DNA of 64,000 nt. It comes from Patiria pectinifera (taxonomy: Eukaryota > Echinodermata > Asteroidea > Valvatida > Asterinidae). The stretch lies in contig CM057135.1 in assembly GCA_029964075.1 (NCBI GenBank), positions 30,493,366 through 30,557,365 of the forward strand, read 5' to 3'. Shown here in pieces: positions 13,701 to 27,975 of the stretch. A program made the translations under genes and the position numbers. The notes beneath the pieces were generated by a model, which saw only the letters and a program-made list of their open reading frames with translations, had not been told where the DNA came from and did no database searches. The first letter of the stretch is position 1. Each line of letters starts with the position of its first letter.

Positions 13701-14298
13701 TATATCCAGAATGAAATAAGATTAGATCAGCATACAACAGTGCAATTAGCTTAAATGAAGAATCGGCCAAATCCTGGACTATAAGTGAATAGTATGCGCA
13801 ATCTGGGCTGCAAACTTACCAGACTCATCTCCAATGCATGAAATGATCAGTCACTGTCTGGTGAGCAGGAAGGGGAGAGGGGGGACAGGATCAGCTTGTG
13901 ACGATGCCTGAGCCAACAATCACACGTGTACAAGGATGGAGATCCTCACCATATGGCATATGAGTGTTCAGGGTGAATCTCTGAGCTGAGCAGACCCTAA
14001 TTGGCTGGTCGGCTTTCTCAATCCACCTCCCGCCTGTGTGTTTCTAATCAGCTAATAGCTTGACTCTGTTGAGGGTCCGGGGTCACACCTCGTGTCTGGG
14101 AGCCACCGGAGGGTGATGATGATGATGATCGTGGTGCTGAATCACTTAATCCGAGATTACATCAATCTGGGAAGGTGAAAGAGAGCGGAAAATATTGAGA
14201 AAAACACACTTCTCTGGTTACATTAATGCTGGTCTTTGTTGCCTGGGAAAAGTAGCGACTTTCGAAGTACATGAATGTGTTCAACTCATACTGTGGTT
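10793..14298. other. Flanking DNA, no gene seen
   Basis: Apart from the repeat at 13056, no repeat or coding signal. Segment 13860-14170 is less AT-rich and more complex than its surroundings, and could be conserved regulatory DNA. It contains a short GATGAT run (about 14116). Confidence 0.4.
13056..13109 (+). repeat. Short tandem repeat, 2 copies
   Basis: TATGACAATATCTAAAAGCA occurs at about 13058 and again at 13089 with a short TTTTTAGATT spacer. Confidence 0.6.
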
Positions 14299-14494
14299 TT
14301 AAGCTGTTTCACAGATACTGTCATCTTTGTGGTCACGTGGTAATCTGCAGGGGGCATTTCAATAGAAATACGTCCCATCATGCCGTTGTATCCCGAGCAT
14401 GATGGGATGTATTTCTATTGAAATGCCCCCCCCCCCCCCCGATTACCATGTGACAACAAAGATGGCGGGTATCCGTCAAACGGTTTAATTTTCT
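14299..14494. mobile_element. Miniature TIR element (about 195 bp)
   Basis: Arms with GGGGGCATTTCAATAGAAAT and an outer CATCTTTGTgGTCAC segment are inverted around CGTTGTATCCCGA. The best part is the inner 50 bp per arm, and weaker similarity extends to 14299 and 14494. A run of 14 C interrupts the right arm. No coding capacity; superfamily not resolved. Confidence 0.7.
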
Positions 14495-16270
14495 ATAAGA
14501 CGTCATTCCTGTTCATACTCCAAATGAGCATTGAGCAAATGACCATCACCTACGTGTACAGTGTCACATCATCAGATTTTCCCAAGAGTCACAGATTTCA
14601 CTAAGACAAAAGCAACAACCTTTTAGGATATTGCTGCAACTTTAAGATCAAAATCACCATCCGAATTGGCCAACTGACTTTTTGGTAGCAAACCTAAAAT
14701 TGTTGTGGCTAGAAGCCAGACTACTTCAAAACCACAACTCAGGATTTGATGACAATACCAGGCTTACCATAAAACCACTCACATCTTATTCATCAATCAC
14801 TTCACAGCATCCAGCCAAAACTAATAAAAAACACAATGAAATTATCCCCCCAATGTGTGGTTTTACTGGGCCAATTCCTGCCACACCACTGGCCGGAGCT
14901 TGAGAGGAATTTTTAGCCACTGTTGATCCCCCACCGGGTCTGTTGTAAAAATCTCCCCACATTGTGGAATGTTTTCACACCTGGTTTAGCCAATCAGTCA
15001 CTTGTACCGTGAGTGAAACAGTTTGTCTGGAAACAAATTGGATGAAATTACCCCTCTTCAGTCTTTTTACGAGAGTGAAGACACACCCAGAGCATTGTGT
15101 ACATGGTATCTGTACCATATGTTGTGGTACAGGATTGGGAAAGAACAACACAAATAAGCATTGCCACATCTGGCTAAAAAAGAAGAAGCTGTACTGAAGG
15201 CTGCAGGCATTGTTATCTGAATCAGAACAGACACGTTTTTTTTTGGTGGGGGATGTTCAGTGATTTGTTTATTCATTCATTCTTTAACATTTATTTCAAT
15301 GATGTCATTCTGTGCAAAATGTACAAACATGTAGAAAAATACATAATGAATACAATAATATGATATTTGACAGATACTACTACCCCCCCCCCCCCAGATC
15401 TGACACTGGGACAGAGTTAACTATTTTTTTGACTACTTCTAAATAATTTAGTTCTTATTCTCTGGAAATCACCAGCTCCCATTTCACATTAGGTCTGACG
15501 TGATTCCTGAACTGATACAACACATACAGTATACATTATTCGTGACATTTCCTGTCCAAGTGGAAATATTCATAAGACGTACGGTGTACATTTGCAGCAT
15601 TTATCAATATAGTTATCAGAATTTGGTCAGACAGATCAGAATGAATTATCACCCAGTCCACAACCCAACTGCCTAACCCAAGGCTTATATATAATGATCA
15701 GTCAACTCTTGACCTATCCCGTCACTTCAGTCATTTCTCAATACCATTTTTCAATTTGATTTCAGTTTTTTTGGTGTCTTAAGCACCTGTTTCAAGTTTC
15801 AAAATTGATTGTTGGAGGGGGTGACGATTAAACACACATCCACGGTGAATGAGTTATGACTTGTGAGTCAGTCTGATCATAATTCAATGCGGACATGAGT
15901 GTAAGTGAGTTAGTTCAAGTTGACTTTGTCTCTTTAACTAAATATCCTGTGTGTGCGCAAAATGTTCTGGCTTTGTGTTGGAAATCAGAAGGCCAAAAGT
16001 TATACGTGTACATGTATTACTTATAGAGCCAAATAATAAATTACCGGTATGTGAAAACACAAGAATAAAGAGCATAGAAACTGAATCTGGCCCGATATCT
16101 GAGGCTTACAGTTTCACATAATTTGGGAGACTGATGTGATATACACAATGTATTCACAATGCATGCATTTGAACATATGCTTTCTTAATGCACGAGTGAA
16201 CGATAATTACATCTGTAAAAGTGCCATTATTAATTCATTGCATTTCCATGCATATTGTGTAATAGATACC
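14495..16270. other. Flanking DNA, no gene seen
   Basis: No recognisable gene or element. A run of 13 C lies at about 15384. Confidence 0.5.
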
Positions 16271-16709
16271 GAATCCTACTTTTAAGTCTTGGCATTAGGA
16301 AATCCTGTGTTTGAACCATTTGTTTTAGAATCGTGCAAATGTAGTGCAAATGAGCCAAAGAATCCTGCTTTGAAGTCTTGGCATTAGGAAATCCTGTTTT
16401 GAAGTCTTGGCATTAGGAAATCCTGTTTTTGAACCATTTGTTTAGGAAATCCTGTTTTTGAACCATTTGTTTTAGAATCGTGCAAATGTAGTGCAAATGA
16501 GCCAAAGAATCCTGCTTTGAAGTCTTGGCATTAGGAAATCCTGTTTTGAAGTCTTGGCATTAGGAAATCCTGTTTTCGAACCATTTGTTTAGGAAATCCT
16601 GTTTTTGAACCATTTTTTTTTTTAGAATCGTGCAAATGTAGTGCAAATGAGCCGAAGAATCCTGCTTTTGAAGTCTTGGCATTAGGAAATCCTGTTTTTG
16701 AACCATTTA
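16271..16709 (+). repeat. Complex minisatellite with nested unit structure
   Basis: The word AGGAAATCCTG occurs eight times and GTGCAAATGTAGTGCAAATG three times. Units of about 25-31 bp (GAAGTCTTGGCATTAGGAAA; TTTAGGAAATCCTG with TTTGAACCATTTG) are arranged into a higher-order repeat of about 150 bp. Copies differ by single-base and T-run changes, which suggests growth by unequal exchange or slippage. Confidence 0.9.
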
Positions 16710-19501
16710 GATTCCCATTATTGACTCTCGTTCTTGCTCAACTCAAAGTTGAAAGCCAAATCTGCAGCAAGATTTGAATATATCGTGGAGCCCACCGACC
16801 TTACAACTCACAGTGTGTCCTATACAATTCTGTTCAATCCCTTCAAATAAGATTTCCCAAACAGAAGTCGAAACGTGCTGATGAGGTTAAAAAGAATATC
16901 CCCATCGATTATCTGTCAGGCTCTTTCCTCCGTTAATAGCTCCGTGAATTTAACAAAACTCCGCAGTTACCACACAACCACCCATTCTACATACAGTCAT
17001 CCTATAAACTTTGCTTCCCATTGATGCCACATCAGGTTTTCACAGACATGTTTATGATGACAAGGTTAACAGGGATATCCCCATTGATTTCCTGTCACGG
17101 ATCTAGGCCTTCCATCCATCATCTCCGTGGAAAGGATGGACAACGTCCTCCGCTCCCATATATCTCCTGAATGAGGAGACCTTGGGATGTCTGGCAACTC
17201 AACAATCCCACCCAATCAGCTCCCAATTCTTCACGCATCCCGCCATCAGCTGGTGCGGATGAAAAGCTGGTTTTGTTGCTGGTCGTTAATGTTTATTTTC
17301 ATGTTGGACTGAGGTAATAACCTGAAGGGTTACACACAGGCTTGACCTTTGATGGTGGAACTAGGGGCTGAAAGCTGACCAATGTGGCAAGCAAAAACAG
17401 ACTACCAGCTAAAACATCATGAGAATCACAATGCATGTGACTGGTGACCAGCTGATTTTGCTCATTCGTACTTTTTGAGAAATTGATTCACCTCAACGCT
17501 TTGTGGCATTTAAATATAATTCAAATATGAAAGTAATAATCTGACCAGTATAGGGCATTGTGTATTTATACAATAATTATGATGGCCTATTTGTGGTTTT
17601 CCTTTTCATAGAAAATGTGGGTGTAGTTTCATTTACGACGCAGTGGTGGGTAAACGCAGAAAATGTCACCTATTATGTGGAATGCAAACAGGCAGTAATG
17701 TTCTATTATTAACATGACCATATGTGGCCCATTCATGAGAGAAAAGGTATCGTGGCCCCTCCCACAATCTAAGCCCTCCCTCCATGATGGCAGTGCTGCT
17801 GACTGCTGAGCAACATGAATTAACCACACGAATAATGTGCAACATCATGAGTCTCGGTTCATGGTCATCGGAAGAACATTCGCTCAGCGGGCTGCCTGGG
17901 TTGAAAAAGAAGAAAGCGGAAGTGGTGGGAACATATTGAGAATTGAACCTTCACGCTGGCTGCACATCAGAAATGCATGGGCATTGCGCCACGGGAGGCC
18001 TTGTGTATGTAGTGGAAGAAACAGGCGCTGGAAAGAACAAATATCTCTTTCATCATTTCATGTGGGTTAATAATTTGATTATGTGGGCTTCCTGAAGATT
18101 TCAGCGGATATCATATTGCAGATTAACTAGGTCTTTGTGGAAAATGTGATCGACCTCTTACTGTGGTTGCAAAAATGAGAAATCTGGTTATGCAAGACAT
18201 GCACGACTGATAAATTGTAATTTGAAAAAAAAAAAGTTTTAAACAGTAGCAGCACTGAACTATGCCATGTTATATTAACTGAGGATTTTTTTTTTTACAA
18301 AACATGATGTTAACATGTTGAGGCTACATTGCTTCACAAAGTTTAGATAAATGCACTTAAGGTCTAGACAATTTTTAATTGTCACACAATGAAAAGTCCA
18401 TGAAATGATTCCCACCCCCCCCCAAAAAAAATCCAAGGCTATCAATTTCTAAAATTTGGATATTGCAAAACAATTGAGACATGATCATGTTTAATCGTTT
18501 GAACATACATGCCATGATAAAATATTATTGACCGATAGATGAATGTGACTAGAGTTAAATGTATGTTGGCACACCCTACAGCAGCACAAAATACCTTATC
18601 ATCACCAAAAAACCCAATGTCTCACAGATTACAAACATTGCGAAATAATGAGTAAATATTACTTCAACAATCATCCATTGTCATCATCTTATCAATTAAT
18701 GTGACCCTATTTAGATAAGACTGGAGCACATTTTCTTCATTGTTTCCTTGTTATCCCAGTAACTCTCAAGTGTTATGATACATTCGGCAGCTCAATCATG
18801 CTACTGAAAAAACACACTGGTACTACTGCGCAACACCTAACAAAAGGTACATCAATCAGATGCATGCTTTGTATATATATTCCCCTGGGCACCAGCTCCC
18901 ACGCAAGATGGGAAACCATGTTTAATTTTGTAGATGCGAAGTTTTTCACACGAATGTTTAAATATTTAAACTTAGCCAACACTTTACAAAGGCTGGGGCC
19001 TGCCCTGGCAGAATTCAAGCATTGCACACAGCTGTTACAAGTTTCAAATGGCAAACCATCCAAGCCCACAAAACATTTACACTACCATCAACAACCAATC
19101 CCGTTTACAATCAGTATCACAGCGATAGCCAAAGAAAAATTGTACCTTCAAGGCTTCAATCACAACGACAGCGGTCTTTATACATGTAATTCACAGTCTT
19201 GGTACATGTACTTCCTCTTTTACGGTGCAAAATTATGATGTATGACAAATGCAATAGGAATGTGACAGCCGATCAATTCATTTTGTTCGTGGTGTGTATA
19301 GTGCACTTGATTATGAAACTCAAGTGAATACAAATATTTGCTGGTAGGTCGATTTCTTGTCCATAACAATCGTTTTAAAAATCATCTGGACTACTTGATG
19401 CGGTTCAAATCTACAAAGGTTAAACTCAAAGCCTGGGGATATCACCATATTCTGGGTTTGATTTTCAAGATGAAGGTATTTATGTAAGGGTTAGCTTCTT
19501 C
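16710..19501. other. Flanking DNA, no gene seen; complex stretch at 16.8-17.3 kb
   Basis: Between 16800 and 17300 the sequence is balanced in composition and not obviously repetitive; two similar phrases, GGTTAAAAAGAATATCCCCA near 16884 and GGTTAACAGGGATATCCCCA near 17063, hint at an old duplication of about 180 bp. The rest shows nothing recognisable. Confidence 0.4.
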
Positions 19502-19516
19502 CTGTTGTTGGTATAG

Positions 19517-19769
19517 TAAAGTCAAGTCTGTCCCGAGCCAATGTGGCTCATCAGGCCAGCGTTTATCTCCGGTTTCAGTAGCATGAAATGACTGAGAATA
19601 TTTCTACTCCCCCTGGATGATGGGATAGTAGTCGCACGGTACCCCCCATGCCGGTGCCGTGAAAGTGCCTTGCCCAAGGACACAATATATGACCAACGGC
19701 TGGATTCGAACCCCGGACCCTCTGATCATGAGTCACGAACCCTAACCACTAGGCCACACACTCCCCCTT
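19517..19769 (-). mobile_element. tRNA-derived SINE with perfect target-site duplication
   Basis: Read on the - strand it begins with a tRNA-like head having A box TGGCCTAGTGG and B box GGTTCGAATCC, and continues with the CTTGGGCAAGGCACTTTCAC motif common in invertebrate SINEs. It ends in GACTTTA at the host junction. The 15-bp repeat CTGTTGTTGGTATAG occurs at 19502-19516 and 19770-19784, as expected for LINE-driven insertion. The intact duplication indicates a fairly young copy. A relative lies in intron 4 of the J1-like gene. Confidence 0.85.
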
Positions 19770-19784
19770 CTGTTGTTGGTATAG

Positions 19785-22700
19785 GACTCATTAAAGTCTG
19801 GATTAATTTCAAATTGAGAAAAAAAATCTCACTTAAAAGAAAACATTGCTGGCAATGACATACAAGTTGCCAAATAACATTCCACTTAGAATTAGAATGA
19901 TTCATTTATGAAGAGATTTTGCCTCATATACAGCAAAAAAATGATTTCATTGAAAACAATTGCTGTAAATTACAGCAACCCCAAACTGGCCTCTTCCTAT
20001 CTTCGTGTGTACATTTCCCACACTCAGTACGCCTGACTGATGTAAGATAATTAATACATTCCCTCCCAACAACCAGTGCACAGGCTGAGCTGATCTCTGC
20101 ATTCCAAGTGTCTAGACCCGGCCTGATTTCACTCTCCATACACTCTCTTAGACTCAAGCACCAGGAGCAATTCACACCCAAGCATGTGAGATGGAGACGG
20201 TAGACTTCTCTCAAGCCTGACATTGCCCTTCTTACTTCTAAGGACCAAATGTATACTTCATGTGAAAAGTATGGAAAGATCAGTGAATCCTGTCCTTCTT
20301 TTAGACATGATGTTCTGTTGAAATTTGAATTTTCAAGCAATTTACAGCCTCGGCGAATGAGTATGCATTTGAGAAGGAAGTGGGACAACTTTTTGTCTGA
20401 TGAGGACTATAGATATAATCTAAATGCCTACTTGGAGATGATCAAAATTGAATATTTTGAGAATTGCTGGTTTTTACAAGAGGCAGGTAAGGATTACATG
20501 TAGCAATGCTCCCTTGTTCTCTCTAGATCTACTTAAAAAAAAAAGGAAGGATGACGAGACGAGCAAGACGTGAGTCAAGTCTAGCGAGACAGTGAGAGAA
20601 GCGCATGCCTGGAAGGAAGCATGTCACACATCTGGGACAGCAGGGCTATTAACAGATATATGACAAAGCTGAAATTAGAATCTAGGCCAGCTTGCCTTCC
20701 CAAGATGCCAGGAGGCGAGATAATAACCTCTCAAGCACTTGGGATGAAATTCCTACTGGATCTTAAAGGATGCAAGTTCCTCTCATGCCCACATGGGAGA
20801 ACAGAATCTCTGCTGTAATGATCTTCATTTGGCTGTACATAAATGGGGACATCACTGCAACTCGAAACTGGATTTGTAAACATTTTTGATGGGTGTTTCT
20901 TTTTAATACATCTGTGATTTCATGTGTCCAAAATGAAACATTGATAACATCTCTTTTGCTTCATTAAGATTTCAAACTGCTGGCTTCAAGATTGTATACA
21001 TTCTTCAAAGTTTATGACACACACAGAAGTATTATAAATGACCACACAAAGTGATCATGCCCTGTGTTTCCTTGATTTGCCATTTTGATAATTACATACA
21101 TGACCCATGTTCATTCCAGCCATGTACTAATTTCAATTGTAATCAGATGCAGCGGTAGTCCATCATTGATTCAAGCTGGAGGGCAAGACTTTCCGCGTTA
21201 ATTAGGAGTTCCTTTTCCTCCATCCAATACAAATATTTGCTTCACTGTATAGAAGCAAGCTGAAACAGAATGCAAGCTTTCAATCAACGGATCAGGAGTC
21301 CAAATTAGGAACTGGCTTTGCCTGGCCCGAGCAGCCAAATCATCTCCCTTATTTCTTGTGAGGCATTTTTAAGGAATCGTCCAACCAAGGTAAATCCAAA
21401 TGTGAGCATGGATCAATTTCAAATTCCTCCCGATGCTGGAAGTTTAGCACTGATGACAATAACATGTGCAGAGTTCACATGCAGGGACATCACCAAGTCA
21501 TACAGAAATGGAATCAAACAGTGAGAAAATGAAGCAGCGATCTACATCTGTGCGCAATGTTCTTGGCCAGGGTTGAGAAATGTATCAGAGATGAATAGGT
21601 CAGATTTGTACATGTTTCAGCAACAGATGCTGCGCCCATTCATAACGCCTGGTTTACGGATGGCGACGCCATAACTCTGAATGGCAATAATATGGAGGTA
21701 CCACTCATCGGATCAATTCCGAGATTCATCACTGACGTCTGCATAGTTCTCTCGCTCCTTAAAGAGGACGGCTCATCACAGACAGTTGAGGATCCAGAGA
21801 CCACAACTTCCTCAGTCTCTGGAGTTTTATTGTTTCTTCACATGTGGGCATGGTTTGAAGAGTAGGTAGAAACAGTGAGAAATGTCTTCAAATCAAAATC
21901 ACCAAATGAAGTGTTGGATTTGGATAGTAAGGTCACGGTGCTGTACATGAGTGCTTAAATATAAAAACCAAAACATCAAAGACAAAGTTGAAACTTCAGA
22001 ACCTCAGTAGCTGGCATATTATACATATGTAGTAAGTTGAAGACATATTTTTTTGCATTTCACAAGACACTGTTTTTGAGTATGTGAATCTGTTCCAGAT
22101 TTAACCCTTACTTCGCAAGCTCACATCAGCCTTTTTTATATTGGGTTTTGGCCTTTAGCTTCATCAACATATTTTTATAAACACTGTATACTCGGTGTTG
22201 TCCGCAGTACGTCTTGTGAGAAAAATCCCATCTTAGAAAAAGAAATTACACAAATGCCCATCACAAAATACAGAAAGAATAGTAATCAGTATTCACTCCA
22301 CGATTATTCAAGTTTAAAAATTGCTCAGATAGTCGCTTTAATGCCTTGAGCTACTCAGCAGATACATGAATGATGGTGACGAGGGGACATATGGGGGATG
22401 TGTAGACCCCCCAGGGCTTGTTATCTTACCCCTTGTGTGTCTTGAGAAAACAGGAAGGTGAACTGTCTGAGGGGATGGGGGAATGTAGCTGATGGGGACG
22501 GTGAAGGCTTGAGGAGTTGCAGCTGTGTGCTGGGGAATGTCTGATGAAGGGATTTGTGCAATGATGAGGCATGAAAGTACATGGAACCGATGCTGTATGA
22601 GCGATGATGCAGACAATACAAGCATGTTCAGGTATGGAGACAACATACCAAGAATTGCATGTCTTAGAGACTTGAATTGCTATTGAGAATGATGCAGGAT

Positions 22701-25700
22701 GAGTTCCAAAGCCTTTCTGAAGACAGCAGCTTGGAAAATAATTTACTTTCTTCAAGGATTGAAACATCATTGAATCTAGTAAATTTATAACACATGTTTA
22801 TAAAGCACACATGTTTATAAAACACATTGAGAGACAATTTAATGAAGCACAACAACAAAATGACGGGGGAAAAAGTACAAAGCACATCTACATGTATATA
22901 CCAGGTGCCTGCAAGACAAAATGCAATATCTACCGGTAGATGATGCATTAGTGGATTAAATATGCATGGAACTCAGCATGTAATGAAATGTAAACAAAGT
23001 GCATCCATGAGTCACTGAGCCAGAAAAAAAAGTGCACTTAAGTAAAATTAAAATTAAAGACACACTCTGCGATATGAATCCAATACATTTGTTTTAATAA
23101 TTTTCCAGACATGTACAGCACAAATCAGATTGGATACATTTCTCAACCAGTCAACAATTTGCCCATTTAATTTCAACATTTTTAAAGATGTTTAAATGCA
23201 GTATGTACATTGTAGATGTTTATGAATGCTGTGTACATGTAGTGTACATAGCAGTCTTGGCATACTGCAGTCATGCATGTAAACGACTAGTATCCATGGC
23301 ATCAATGTTAATGATGCCTGTAGCCTCCGGCCTGAATAAGTAACAGTTTCTTTTGCTTCTCATTTCTGACTGGCGGGATTTTTGCTCCCCAGTCATCTGC
23401 CAAGCAGCTGTGAAATCTCATTCATTAATCGTCATAATCAAACACCGAACCCCAACATCTGCTGACCAGAAACAGTTCCTGTAAAGCACAGCAACAACTG
23501 TGTGTTATTATTGATGGAGTGGGTTGTCTAAATATTGATTGTTGTCTGCCCGGAGAAGCAACATTCATCCTTCATATTACATTATTTATGTCAGTTTCTA
23601 CTTGCGTGTATGTGGATCATAAATTGATGTGATGGAAAGGGCGAAGGGGAATTTGGGTGGGGTTGTGAGGCTGTATATTATTCACTGTTAAATTTAAAGG
23701 TAAATTGAGAGAGCATGGAATTTCGTCTCAGGACAATGTACAATGTAAGCTTGCAAACGAGGATGTGTGACTGAGTACAGTAGATTTGAATGAATTGATC
23801 TCAATGCTATAGGTTAAATAATTATTTGCACGATTCCAAAATTTACAAAAAAATGTGACATTTTCGGACATTTATGAAGGAGCAACATCCTTGATGTCCT
23901 TGATCTATTTGGATTATTCCATGTGTGAGCTTAAATAACTGTACATAATGATGAATGAAGTATGCTCCTTATGATATTAAAGGACTGGTAATGACAACTC
24001 ATAAAAATGATTTTTATTTTTGCGTGTAAGATAATTCAGGAACAAAAAATAGATGCACGTATTTTCATGTATGCAAGGTGAAGAATTCAGACACACATTA
24101 TGTTCATGTTCAGATACACTGGCATTACAATCTCTCCATAAAATGCCCTTCAGATAGTACATGCAATTATATCCCTGGTCTTTTCTGTTGCCTCCATAAA
24201 AAATAGATCTGTAACCCTACCCAAATCAGAGAGGGAGAGGTGTTTGCCTCAGGTATTCCCAAGGTCTTGCTGCAGGACACCAAGGACATCCATACAAAAC
24301 AAAATATCTAGATACTCATCTGATATTCTGCCTACGTGCCCAGCATCTGCAATAAATTGAGCCAGAGATGCTTGGACAGGTGTGGCTATTTATTTGCCTT
24401 ATCAAGTGGAGTGTTTAATTGCCTTGAGTGTCTCCGTCAACTCTCAGTGGATGATTAACTCCTTCTCTCCTAGTCTGAGACATTAATTACATTTATTTCT
24501 CACCCTCTTTTAGTAGGACCAGGAAGAAAAATATATAATCAAGCAGGCCAGGGCTGATTCCACACTGACTGAGAGATTCGTGCGGCCTTCACGCATCGTT
24601 TGCTTGATCTCAGCTGGTCTCAAGGATGCCCCATATGCCGGCCCGAGCTCAATTTAACAAAGATAATTGTGCTGAGCAAATTTGTGTGTGAAGCATGAAT
24701 CATCTGAATATATTTTATTTATTTATTATCAGGCACACAATGAAACAACACATAGAGAAAAAGACAGGCCAGAGTATTGGCTAGAAACGAACCAAATCAC
24801 TATATAAAGGGCTGTATGACACTGGCCCCTGGATTGGTGTTTGAGATTATGCACTCTATAAGAAGCAGGTGTAAAGCTTGCGTCAAGTTTGTTACCATAA
24901 AACACATACTTCTTTTTCTTGAATAACATTCAATTTGAAGGATGCCAAAGTTACAGATTTTAAAAACCAAGAGCTGCGAGAGCAGCCTGGAATTTATAAC
25001 CTTTGTCTTGATCAATCTGAGACAGTTTAGATCCCCAAGATTTGGTCCAATGTATATACATGTTTGTAGCAAAGCAAAGACATCGGAGCTTTAATGAAAA
25101 ACGCGGGTGTGGGGCCGCACATCCTTTTCCCTTGTAAACTGTCAGGGGAGTGTTAGCATTCCCAAGACAAATGACTCCTCAGCAAACAAGAGAGAGGGAC
25201 CTGATGACAGGACATGATGCTAGAGGCTTGTTGAATGTCAAGCCTATCTGACCTTTGATATTTTTGGTGGTCTTATTGCTCGGACTTGACAAAGTATCAT
25301 GAAGACGGTTGTGTCAATTTTGGGAGAGACTCATCTGCGTTGTCATCTTGAACTTGATGCAGTATTCAAACGAGGAATTGTACCACAGTATTTTACCTAA
25401 ACATTGAATTGTTCATCTCCAAAGTGAAACATTTTTTTAACTGAATTTTTCACATTTTCATTTTTGTGTGCAAAAGTATGATTTCAGCGTTCAGCTCAAT
25501 TGTACATATTTCATCCACTAAATTATTGAATGCACACTAAACTACTGAAGTTCACCAATAGAAAATTTGAGGTTTTGTATTGAAAATACAGTAACACCAT
25601 GAGTGTCTCTGATGGGGATGCAACGGTTATGGAATAGCTGCTACACAACTGTTCGGGTACTCCATGAGTTCAAGCAGAGTGCACACCTGCAAGGCTCATC

Positions 25701-27971
25701 CTCCAAAGGCACCTGTAGTCAGATGCATCATAAAGTACACGACATACAGTAGCACGCTGACCAATTGGGAAATAAAATTGGAAATTACACTAATGTAGCA
25801 CCTGCAAGGCTGCACGGCTCACAGTAAACGTACACCACTGAATACCCTTAGGCAGCATTACTAGACATTTATCATCAAGTCTATCAACGTTAACAATGGC
25901 AGATGTTGTATTGCAATCCCGCCCAGGGGTGTGTATGTTGCAGAGTGTCAGGTGTAGTGATTCAACACTTTCACACTCTGCATATTTAAATGGGATGATG
26001 CCCTTTGCTCTGAATTTTCGTATGTTTACCAACTCCATAGTTAAGGGGTTAAAGCACTGAGTTCCATTCATCTCACAGAAAAGTAACACAATTATGGATT
26101 GAACTTATTTGAAGACATTTGCAACAGTTCATTACAAAATATTAGTGATCTGCTAGTGGGGCTACCTCCAACTCCCACCCTCCCCCCAAAAAAATTCTTG
26201 TAATTTACTGAACACCAAAATTCTGCCTGTATTAAAAGTAAAGAATGAACTTCTAACAAGGAGTTGACAATTGTATAAATTTGTCTCACAAAGTTTTTCA
26301 ATTTCGAAAAGAAACTTCAAACAGGAAGGTCATTGAAATGTGGATACCCTGCCCCCAATTTCAATCAAATTATAGAACAAAATTCCCTTCACTGTGCCCA
26401 ACATCCCAATGATTCTGAGCTGTTGCCTCAAGGCGTGACAGTCAACACCCATGATTCAGGTAGCAGGTCTGAAGTTACTTCAGGTAATGAGATACTTCCA
26501 ATGCCCAAGGCAGGGCATTCATGCTTTCAACACTTTCAGAATCATTTCCTCAAACAAAACGGCTATTTATAGTCTTCAGAATCTGACAAATTGTGGGCCT
26601 AGGCAGGTGACTTGAGATATAATTGAGTGTCAGTATTAAGTGTCCAACAGATAGTGAACTAACAATGCTCAAGTTTTTGAGTAACAAAATATGGAGTTCT
26701 TAGCATCCATTTGCCTTCGACTCGAAGCCCATGGCTGTAGCACGGAGGTGAATTTAGAGTGGGAATCTATACAATTACAATTGTTGATGGTGGTTATGAG
26801 ACTTGTACACATGTATGGTGTATACTACTCATATGGTAAAAAGGTGTTTTTCTACCTGAAAAACAATCTCCTTTATTTCATAATTGTGCAGAATGCAAAA
26901 TTACTTCAGAAACAGAAACAGGCTCAACTGTATCCTAACAGGTTCAGCTCAAATCCCTTAACAGTCCCAAAATTAAGAGTCGATTTCCTTTCCAAATTCT
27001 GTGGGAAATACTTGAAGACAAATTACTTTATAAAATATGTTGATTTTATTGATCATATGCCCAAAGTCAGTCACTTATTTTAGATATTATTCACTACATG
27101 TATGTAATTTTAGCTCCTACCGGTAGGTAGGAGGAAATGCAATGAAAATGTTGTGTATAATAGCCTACATGTATGAGATAACAGCATCAAGATAAAGAAC
27201 CAAATCTGTAGAACAAAAAACCTGTGGGCCTACATCTTGAAGACAAATGATGTCTTTTAATTTGTAAACAATAAACAAATAAAATTCTGTACAAATATAC
27301 ATTGTACACAACATCTTACTCGGCCAACATTTACATATGTACAAGGGATCTGTGTGATACTTTCAGGTACCGGTGCATGTACAGTGTACATTGCACTGTA
27401 ATAATTAATAATTCCTGAATCCACAGGCAACATTCAAATCATGCAGGGAGATATTTCCACCCAGTCTTTACTGACAATCCTCCCAGGAGATTTCTGATGA
27501 TTGGAGGGCATGAAATGAGCGTTGCACCCAATGAGCCGAGAGGCGATCAAAAGCACAAAGGCAGCACAATGGTACCAGACCAGCTAATGCTATGGCGCAC
27601 AATGTACAGTGTACAGGACTAGATCGTCTATGCTTGGCCTGGTTGGGTTATACAGCTAACACGCCAGCCATGTTATCAGCGCATTACTGCACTGAATAAC
27701 CATGACTCAGGCTGGTAGATCTGCCGATACACCAATTCACAAGGTGCATTATTTCTGCACTGGTGGGCCATGATTCCAGTCACTGAATTCACCTGTTACG
27801 CATGTACTGGATTCTTTTATGGCTTTGATTGTAAAGGTAATAAATTGAAGGCTATGTATGTGGCCTGTTTATGTTCTGCATGGCATTTTGCATGCAACAA
27901 ACAGGCCAATTATATTTAAATTAAAAGATATAAGTATTACTGAAATTAAATTGTAGTGTGTACATGTATTT
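19785..27971. other. Flanking DNA, no gene seen
   Basis: More than 8 kb without a recognisable protein, RNA or complete element. Stretches at 23330-23650 and 24200-24660 are compositionally balanced and single-copy in appearance, so they are the likeliest places for distal regulatory DNA. Open frames such as 19924-20388 (-) lack motifs. Confidence 0.4.
22180..22236 (+). repeat. Fragment of the tRNA-bearing element arm
   Basis: TATAAACACTGTATACTCGG followed by a diverged GTGAGAAAAATCCCATCTTA matches the arm of the elements at 6.4 and 58.9 kb. Only this part is recognisable. Confidence 0.5.
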
Positions 27972-27975
27972 TTAA

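Noticed and set aside
16271-16709. Repeat array resembling a CRISPR at first sight
   Set aside because: Units are nested and directly adjacent without unique spacers of constant length, and the DNA is eukaryotic; it is a minisatellite.
19924-20388. 154-codon open frame on the - strand
   Set aside because: No known domain; Cys- and Ser-rich random-looking peptide overlapping another frame on the + strand.
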